64,000 nucleotides of DNA from Actinomycetota bacterium. GTDB taxonomy: Bacteria; Actinomycetota; Thermoleophilia; RBG-16-64-13. The notes under the pieces were generated by a model. The model had not been told where the DNA came from. It did no database searches and was given only the letters and a program-made list of their open reading frames with translations. Below, piece by piece: positions 60,388-64,000 of the stretch (position 1 is the first letter of the stretch; each line of letters starts with the position of its first letter). Both the position numbers and the translations under genes were made by a program. The stretch lies in NCBI GenBank assembly GCA_018830645.1, contig JAHJSA010000023.1, forward strand, positions 71,482 to 135,481. Direction: 5' to 3'.

Positions 60388-60542
60388 GGAATACTCCCTT
60401 CGAGGTGGCGACCCTCCGCTCACATCCGGAAGGTTCCTACCAAGTATAGTAGGCGAGGTGCGGCAGTAGAACGTAGCGCGCCGGTGGAACTCTCACGATG
60501 CACTGCCGACACCCCGAAGACAGTCGGAAGGAGGGGCAGCAC

Positions 60543-60647
60543 TTGAGCAGAGACGTAGCCACTCTCGGCCCTATCGCATACCTGATCTGGGGTCGCGAGG
60601 AGCCCAGCATCGCCGACGTCGCGAACGACCCACCGCCGTACTCCTAG
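60543..60647 (+). CDS. Small ORF (34 residues) upstream of the ABC exporter
   Basis: TTG at 60543 is preceded by GAAGGAGG eight bases away, a strong ribosome site that no other gene uses. The peptide begins SRDVATLGPIAYLIWGREEP. It ends in TAG; after one codon (CGT) the ATG of the ABC ATPase follows in the same frame. It may be a translated leader, or the true N-terminal part of a longer product if amber is read through. Confidence 0.45.
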   Translation: MSRDVATLGPIAYLIWGREEPSIADVANDPPPYS

Positions 60648-60650
60648 CGT

Positions 60651-61667
60651 ATGGACGGCCAGGAGGCGACACCGGCGGCCATCGAATCTCACGGACTCAC
60701 GCGAGACTTCCGGCGCACCCGCGCCGTCGACGACCTGAACCTCCAGGTTCCCAAGGGCGAGATCTACGGCTTTCTCGGCCCCAACGGCGCCGGCAAGACC
60801 ACGACTCTGAAGATCCTGGCCGGCCTCATCTCCCCCACCGCGGGCAAGGCCATCGTGGCCGGAGAAGAGGTCCGCCCCGGTACGTCGAGTCTCGATCTTC
60901 GTCGCCGAGTGGGCTTCCTCGAAGAAGAGCCGCGCTTCTATCCATGGATGCGCGCTCGAGAGTCACTCGTCTTCGTGGGGCGCTTGTTCGGCTTCGAAGC
61001 CCGAGTGGCGGAAGTGAGAGCCGAAGGACTCCTGGAGGCGGTGGGTCTCGCCGATCGCTCAGACGACAAGATCAGAGGTTTCTCTCGCGGGATGCGACAG
61101 CGGCTCGGCATCGCCCAGGCCCTCGTCGGCGACCCGGAGGTGCTGCTACTCGACGAGCCCGCCTCCGCGCTCGACCCCATCGGTCGCAAGGAGATCCTGG
61201 ATCTCATCGCCTCGCTCCGCGGGCAGGCCACCATCATCATGTCATCCCATGTGCTCGACGATGTGCAACGGGTCGCGGGATGGGTGGGCGTGATCCGGCG
61301 GGGCAGGCTCCTGACCCAGGGCCCACTCCCGAGATTGCTTGGTCGGTTCACCCGGCCGGCGTATCGCCTGGACATCAGAGGCTCCGACGAGCGGTCACGC
61401 GTGTCACGGGCACTCGCGGCCGAATCCTGGTGCGTCGAGGTGCTCGAGGAGGGGAGCGGACTGAGGCTCGTGGTGGAGGACCCGGCGGCCGTGGAGTCGC
61501 GCATGCCTTCCTTGCTCGCGGAATCCGCCGCTCCGCTTCAGGGCTTCCGCGCCGTCACGCCTACTCTGGAGGACGTGTTCCTGCAGTTGATCGGCGACGA
61601 AGATGAGTACGCCACGCGCCGGCGCGCCGAGCTGGACGCGCCGCGAGGGACGGGGAGAAGGCCGTAG
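60651..61667 (+). CDS. ABC transporter ATPase (CcmA/DrrA-like)
   Basis: A 338-residue ATPase: FLGPNGAGKTTTLKIL, the Q-loop LEEEPRFYPWM, signature FSRGMRQRLGIAQALV, Walker B VLLLDEPASALDPIG and a C-terminal DUF4162-like domain from about residue 230. Drives the membrane protein encoded two bases downstream. Such pairs export drugs, lipids or sodium, or support gliding-type functions. ATG at 60651 has no own ribosome site, suggesting coupling to the small ORF. Ends in TAG. Confidence 0.9.
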   Translation: MDGQEATPAAIESHGLTRDFRRTRAVDDLNLQVPKGEIYGFLGPNGAGKTTTLKILAGLISPTAGKAIVAGEEVRPGTSSLDLRRRVGFLEEEPRFYPWMRARESLVFVGRLFGFEARVAEVRAEGLLEAVGLADRSDDKIRGFSRGMRQRLGIAQALVGDPEVLLLDEPASALDPIGRKEILDLIASLRGQATIIMSSHVLDDVQRVAGWVGVIRRGRLLTQGPLPRLLGRFTRPAYRLDIRGSDERSRVSRALAAESWCVEVLEEGSGLRLVVEDPAAVESRMPSLLAESAAPLQGFRAVTPTLEDVFLQLIGDEDEYATRRRAELDAPRGTGRRP

Positions 61668-61668
61668 G

Positions 61669-62442
61669 ATGAGAGCACTTCTCCACAAGGAACTCCGCGA
61701 ACTCATCAAGACCGCCCGCCTCGCGATCCTTCCCGTGGTCTTCGTGATCCTGGGCATCACCGGGCCGGCGCTCATCCGTCTGCTCCCCATCCTGCTGGAG
61801 AACGCCCAGACCGAGGGGATCGACATGACCCTTCCCGAATTCGGGCCGGCGGACGCTTTCGCGAGCTACCTGGAGATGGTGCGTCAGATGGGCCTGCTGG
61901 CGGTGATACTCGTGTTCATGGGCTTCGTGGCGGGGGAGCGACGGAACGGGATGCTTGCCAGTCTGTTCGTGAAGCCCGTCTCCCGACTTGAATACGTGGT
62001 CACTCGCTGGGCGGTGAACGGAGTCTACGTGATGGCCTCGCTCTTCGTCGGGAGTGCGGTCGCCCTGGCCTATACGTTCCTGCTGTTCGCCCCTATCGAC
62101 GTCGGCGCGGTGGCGCGAGTGACGCTGCTCTACGCGAGCTACGTGCTGCTGGTATTCTCGTGGACGGTGTTCCTTTCGTCCCTCTTCGTCCACCCAGCGG
62201 CGGCCGGTGGACTCAGCGTGATACCGCTGTTCGTGCTGCCCGCTCTCGGCCTCCTCTGGGGACCGCTCGGCGACTACGGGCCGTACGGCGCCGTGGCGGG
62301 CGGCACTGCGACGATCGGAGCAGCCGGCTCGCCTGCTGAGGCTCTGGGAAGCGAACCCCTGATCAGTGCGGCGCTGAACCTGGGGTTGTGCGTCGCATTG
62401 GTCGCGGGCACATACCTGCGTCTCCGCCGGATGGAACTCTGA
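61669..62442 (+). CDS. ABC-2 type transporter permease
   Basis: A 257-residue membrane protein with six hydrophobic segments. It begins MRALLHKELRELIKTARLAI, followed by the helix ILPVVFVILGITGPALI. VAGERRNGMLASLFVKPVSR matches the ABC-2 cytoplasmic coupling loop. ATG at 61669 is two bases after the ATPase TAG (TAGGATG), so the two are coupled. Substrate unknown. Confidence 0.88.
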   Translation: MRALLHKELRELIKTARLAILPVVFVILGITGPALIRLLPILLENAQTEGIDMTLPEFGPADAFASYLEMVRQMGLLAVILVFMGFVAGERRNGMLASLFVKPVSRLEYVVTRWAVNGVYVMASLFVGSAVALAYTFLLFAPIDVGAVARVTLLYASYVLLVFSWTVFLSSLFVHPAAAGGLSVIPLFVLPALGLLWGPLGDYGPYGAVAGGTATIGAAGSPAEALGSEPLISAALNLGLCVALVAGTYLRLRRMEL

Positions 62443-62508
62443 CCTACGCTCGCTCCGCGCACGGTCGGCCGCCGAGCGCACCGGCAGGCGATCGGCGCCG
62501 GCACGGGA

Positions 62509-63540
62509 CTACGACCCTATCCCCACCTTCTTGAGCAACTCCTCGGCAAGCCGCGCCCCGTGGGCCGGGGCCGCTTCGAAGTGCCGCTCCCACGAACCGT
62601 CGGGCGCCCATGCGCGCACGAGTACCCGGTCGCTTTCACGGGACTGACCGTAGCGAGCCACAAGCGCCGCGGCCTCACCCAATGTCGTGTCGTCGACCTC
62701 TCCGAGCGCCATGACGCCCGCCACGGGGCCGACCGCGTCCACGGCCTCCACCACCGCGACCAGGGCGTGGCTCAGGTTCAGCAGTCGCCGGTTCTCCAAG
62801 TCGTCGCGCGGCACGATCACCCACTGCCCGGTAGACGAGCGGAAGTGTCTGCCCGCCTTGAGCAAGGTGACCTGGGGCATGGTGACGTCGGGAAACTCCT
62901 CAAGCAACTCCGACAGGCGCGAGGCGAAACCTGGATCCGTGAGCAGGCAGCCGCCGGCGGGGCACGGATAGTCGTTGATGCCCATGTCGCGCGCCATGGC
63001 CATCTGCTCCTTGCGTCCGCGACCACTGAGCGAAAGCAGTTTCTCGCGATCGACGATGCCTTGGATCTCAGGCTCTGTGGGAGGGAAGTGCTGGGCGGAG
63101 AGCGGTCGCAACACCTTCCCTGTCAGACCGGACTCCGCCTCGATGATGTCCATAGCGTTTCGACGCTGCGACATGGGGCGCTGCCCCACCACCTCGCCGG
63201 TGACGATGAACGTCGCGCCGATCTCTTCCATGTGCTGTGCCGCCTTGCGAAAGCTGAGGATGCGGCAGTCAAGACAAGGGTTCAGACCGCGCCCGTGGCC
63301 GTACTTCGGCCTGCGCACGGCCTCGAGCAACGCGTGGGAGTTGTTCACTACCTTCAAAGGGACCCCGAGCAGCGCGGCGGCCGAGCGGGCCTCTGAACGG
63401 CACCCCTGCGAGGTGCAAGTGCAGAAGGGTGTGACGAAGTTGATCGCCGTGACCTCGATGTCCTGGTCGACCATCATCTTCACGGCCAGTCTGCTGTCGA
63501 GCCCGCCGGAGAGAAGTGCTACCGCCTTGCCTCGTGCCAT
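62509..63540 (-). CDS. PP-loop ATPase, tRNA-thiouridylase-like (MnmA/ThiI-related)
   Basis: A 343-residue protein with the PP-loop LLSGGLDSRLA (residues 9-19), VTPFCTCTSQGCRSEA, NPCLDCRILSF, and GINDYPCPAGGCLLTDPGF. It is clearly related to 2-thiouridylases, but the C-P-A-G-G-C motif and the Cys-rich N-terminal loop place it in a separate branch often annotated as a tRNA 2-thiouridylase-like protein with an added C-terminal domain. The substrate is probably a tRNA or another sulfur acceptor. ATG at 63540 lies two bases below the DUF523 stop, so they form an operon. Ends in TAG. Confidence 0.85.
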   Translation of the reverse strand: MARGKAVALLSGGLDSRLAVKMMVDQDIEVTAINFVTPFCTCTSQGCRSEARSAAALLGVPLKVVNNSHALLEAVRRPKYGHGRGLNPCLDCRILSFRKAAQHMEEIGATFIVTGEVVGQRPMSQRRNAMDIIEAESGLTGKVLRPLSAQHFPPTEPEIQGIVDREKLLSLSGRGRKEQMAMARDMGINDYPCPAGGCLLTDPGFASRLSELLEEFPDVTMPQVTLLKAGRHFRSSTGQWVIVPRDDLENRRLLNLSHALVAVVEAVDAVGPVAGVMALGEVDDTTLGEAAALVARYGQSRESDRVLVRAWAPDGSWERHFEAAPAHGARLAEELLKKVGIGS

Positions 63541-63542
63541 GT

Positions 63543-64000
63543 TCAGGTATCTCCTTGCGCCGCTGCCCCGTCGGAACCCGTCGAGATCGACAGACCGGCG
63601 GCAGGAACATCGTTCTCGGTCAACACCCGTACGCCCTCCCGCTCGAGGAGAGCAGCGGTCACGCCCGAACCAGGCCGAAGCGTGCCGGTGAACGTGCCGT
63701 CGTAGGTCTCACCGCAGCCGCACGACGGGCTGCGGGCTTTCAGCACCGCCACTCTGGCGCCCACGAGCCTCGCGATGTCGGCCACCGCCCGCGCCCCGCG
63801 CTCCAACTCGGCCGTCACATCGCGCCCGTCTTCCGTCGTGACCACCACGCCGGCCGAGGGCGCCCTACCGCCCGCGTCGTCACCACCGCCCGCAATGTCA
63901 CGACCCTGTATCTCGGCGGGAGGGCGCGGTGTCGACAGCCCACCCAACTGCTCGGGGCAGACAGGGATCACCGTATGCGAGTCGGCAAGGCCGAGTACCG
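63543..64000 (-). CDS. DUF523 family protein, 5' end outside the window
   Basis: The visible 152 residues include GLADSHTVIPVCPEQLGGL, STPRPPAEI, DVTAELERGA and LKARSPSCGCGETYDGTFTG, the hallmark motifs of DUF523. The frame is open to the window edge and the family N-terminus (with its own Cys motif) is missing, so it continues beyond 64000. Function is unknown; conserved Cys suggest metal or sulfur chemistry, consistent with the thiouridylase-like partner. Confidence 0.85.
   Translation of the reverse strand, partial: VLGLADSHTVIPVCPEQLGGLSTPRPPAEIQGRDIAGGGDDAGGRAPSAGVVVTTEDGRDVTAELERGARAVADIARLVGARVAVLKARSPSCGCGETYDGTFTGTLRPGSGVTAALLEREGVRVLTENDVPAAGLSISTGSDGAAAQGDT

Noticed and set aside
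1-64000. CRISPR arrays, rRNA genes, insertion-sequence transposases and cobalamin riboswitches
   Set aside because: No spaced repeats, rRNA sequence, transposase motif or B12-box-like element was recognised on either strand.

Overview
The window looks like a chromosomal segment of a high-GC, probably anaerobic actinobacterium (Actinomycetota). This is inferred from the strong GC bias, the many GTG starts, the 4-nt start/stop overlaps, a BldD-like regulator with a leaderless-looking promoter, Thr-rich lipoprotein linkers and an FPFTG-type surface-sorting signal. The lineage cannot be fixed from the sequence alone.

Region 1 (1-15.4 kb) is a corrinoid-dependent methylamine/betaine demethylation locus. 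It holds three MttB-family methyltransferases, a dimethylamine methyltransferase (MtbB) and a corrinoid protein. Two of these genes contain an in-frame amber codon exactly where pyrrolysine is known to occur: codon 331 of a trimethylamine methyltransferase (mttB, 2004-3467) and codon 354 of mtbB (10983-12389). Each must be read as one gene, not two. A block at about 5.46-10.95 kb interrupts this locus. It contains an AlbA_2/RecG-like protein, a PHP-SMC ATPase (TrlF-type), a broken helicase and a pRiA4b ORF-3-like gene, and it abuts a truncated dipeptide-type permease.

Region 2 (15.5-32.9 kb) continues the catabolic theme: a PucR regulator, a PotABCD-type ABC importer, a 2-hydroxyacid dehydrogenase, a ThDP enzyme, a QueG-like Fe-S protein, CoA transferase, FabG, thiolase, an XRE-cupin regulator, two-subunit aconitase X and an orphan LivK-type binding protein. 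Together they suggest uptake and breakdown of methylated or quaternary amines with further processing of the carbon skeleton. No methyl-acceptor methyltransferase, corrinoid-activating ATPase or pyl gene lies in the window, so these must be elsewhere.

Region 3 (33-55 kb), after a tRNA-Leu(CAA), is an exopolysaccharide locus: two O-antigen-ligase/polymerase proteins, five glycosyltransferases, a nucleotide-sugar epimerase, nucleotidyltransferase, DegT aminotransferase, flippase, Wzz/BY-kinase pair and a polyprenyl-phosphate glycosylphosphotransferase. A secreted glycoside-hydrolase-like gene is preceded by a clear c-di-GMP-I (GEMM) riboswitch, and a BldD-like regulator flanks the locus.

Region 4 (55-64 kb) is housekeeping: Usp, TrpG/PabA, HisIE, GNAT, CinA, a stand-alone pyruvate-kinase C-terminal domain, an ABC exporter, a PP-loop thiolase-type protein and a DUF523 protein running off the end. 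About twenty genes here end in TAG, so amber is a normal stop in this genome and pyrrolysine insertion must be selective or conditional.
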